NCBI GenBank assembly: GCA_023440105.1
Contig: JAEXSY010000182.1
Span: forward strand, 1-7,156
Source of the DNA: Bacillota bacterium
GTDB taxonomy: Bacteria > Bacillota > Clostridia > Clostridiales > Clostridiaceae
Direction of reading: 5' to 3'
DNA: 7,156 bases
Part shown: positions 6,304-7,156 of the stretch, in pieces
Numbering within the stretch: position 1 is the stretch's first letter
Layout: each line of letters begins with the position of its first letter
Translations under genes and position numbers: made by a program
Notes under the pieces: generated by a model
Databases searched by the model: none
What the model was told of the DNA's origin: nothing
Seen by the model: the letters and a program-made list of their open reading frames with translations, nothing else

Positions 6304-7156
6304 TGAATTATTAAAAGTAGAACACCTGAAGCAGTATTTCCCAGCAGGTGGTGTAGGGAAGAATAAAAAATATGTCAAAGCAGTAGATGATGTTTCTTTC
6401 ACTATTAAAAAAGGAGAAACATTAGGACTTGTAGGAGAGTCAGGATGCGGTAAGACAACAACTGGAAGAAGCTTACTTCGCCTCTATGAACCGACATCAG
6501 GTCGTATTACCTATGACGGAGAAGTGATTTATGACAGTGGTCTTGTGAATGAGGATGGCACAAAGAGCCGGAAGGTAAAAGTGAATATGCTTCCTTACCG
6601 CCGAAAAATGCAGATTGTATTCCAGGATCCATATGCAAGTCTTGATCCGCGTATGACAGTAGGTGATATTATCGGTGAGGCGATTGATATTCATAAACTG
6701 GCTAAGGATAAGGAAGATCGTTATAGACAAATTATCAATCTGCTTGAAAAAGTAGGCTTGAATTCAGAACATGCGAACCGTTATCCACATGAATTTTCTG
6801 GTGGACAGCGTCAGCGTGTCGGTATTGCTCGTGCACTTGCAGTGAATCCAGAATTTATCGTCTGTGATGAACCAATTTCCGCATTGGATGTATCCATTCA
6901 GGCGCAAGTTGTCAACATGTTTGAAGATTTGCAGGAATCTATGGGGCTTACTTATCTGTTTATTGCACATGACTTGTCAGTTGTAAAACATATTTCTGAC
7001 AGAATCGGTGTTATGTATCTTGGAAAACTGGTGGAGCTGGCAGACAGCTATGAACTTTGTTTCGATAGTATGCATCCATATACAAGAAGTCTTATTTCTG
7101 CAATTCCAGTGGCTGATCCAAAGGTTGCGAGAGCTAGTCAGCGTATTGTATTGGAG
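6296..7156 (+). CDS. oppF: Oligopeptide/dipeptide ABC transporter ATPase, OppF/DppF type (3' end cut by the window)
   Basis: The frame is open to the window edge, giving 287 residues of a protein that is normally somewhat longer; only the C-terminal end is missing. The ATG at 6296 lies within the oppD end (ATGAGTGA) and is preceded by GGGAGG (6283-6288) at 7 nt, so this start is firm. Motifs are Walker A GESGCGKT (47-54), Q-loop Q110 in FQDPYASLDPR, signature FSGGQ (167-171), Walker B FIVCDE (187-192) and H225 in IAHDLS. The segment HPYTRSLISAIP (260-271) is typical of OppF/DppF C-terminal regions. A polar insert of about 20 residues (80-99), rich in Lys, Asp and Asn, lengthens the loop before the Q-loop. 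OppD and OppF are expected to form the ATPase heterodimer beneath the OppB-OppC channel. No break in the frame was seen. Confidence 0.94.
   Translation, partial: MSDELLKVEHLKQYFPAGGVGKNKKYVKAVDDVSFTIKKGETLGLVGESGCGKTTTGRSLLRLYEPTSGRITYDGEVIYDSGLVNEDGTKSRKVKVNMLPYRRKMQIVFQDPYASLDPRMTVGDIIGEAIDIHKLAKDKEDRYRQIINLLEKVGLNSEHANRYPHEFSGGQRQRVGIARALAVNPEFIVCDEPISALDVSIQAQVVNMFEDLQESMGLTYLFIAHDLSVVKHISDRIGVMYLGKLVELADSYELCFDSMHPYTRSLISAIPVADPKVARASQRIVLE

Noticed and set aside
1..7156. Search for CRISPR arrays, tRNA or rRNA genes and insertion sequences
   Set aside because: No regularly spaced repeat array, tRNA-like cloverleaf, rRNA segment, transposase-like protein or paired terminal repeats were seen.

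Overview
This window looks like chromosomal DNA of an anaerobic, low-GC Firmicute of the class Clostridia. The evidence is very AT-rich intergenic DNA, strong Shine-Dalgarno sites, use of TTG and GTG starts, and protein families typical of Clostridia. All supported genes lie on the + strand. The species cannot be named from the sequence.

Left module (about 57-3042): a sigma-A-type promoter reads into a small ArsR-family repressor with a TTG start. An 836-residue multidomain flavoprotein with a GTG start follows, and a strong intrinsic terminator closes the unit. The flavoprotein joins a CoA-disulfide reductase-like FAD/NAD(P) core, a rhodanese domain, a TusA domain and a DsrE2-like domain in one chain. 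Each domain keeps its expected reactive cysteine, so the protein looks like a self-contained persulfide/polysulfide reduction and sulfur-relay enzyme. A nearly perfect 22-bp palindrome sits exactly over the -10 box of the promoter. This suggests that the ArsR protein represses its own operon and releases it in response to a sulfur or redox signal; the classical ArsR metal-site motif is absent.

Spacer (3043-3294): no gene is seen. It holds a candidate promoter with a 13-bp direct repeat, one copy of which contains the -35 box, followed by a leader of roughly 140 nt.

Right module (3295-7156, running off the end): an oligopeptide/dipeptide ABC importer in the order permease oppB, permease oppC, ATPase oppD, ATPase oppF. 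Spacing is tight (17 bp, 16 bp, then an 8-bp overlap), so this is one operon. The last gene is cut by the window edge. No substrate-binding protein (OppA/DppA) gene is visible. OppD carries the C-terminal cysteine pattern of the [4Fe-4S]-containing OppD/DppD proteins.

Codon use changes sharply between the modules. The flavoprotein gene uses AGA/AGG for 25 of 28 arginines, while the oppF fragment uses CGN for 12 of 17. The opp operon may therefore have a different origin from the sulfur module, or the join may be an assembly artefact. The most interesting items are the four-domain sulfur enzyme with its putative repressor and operator, an A9 run placed at a domain boundary, and the compositional break.
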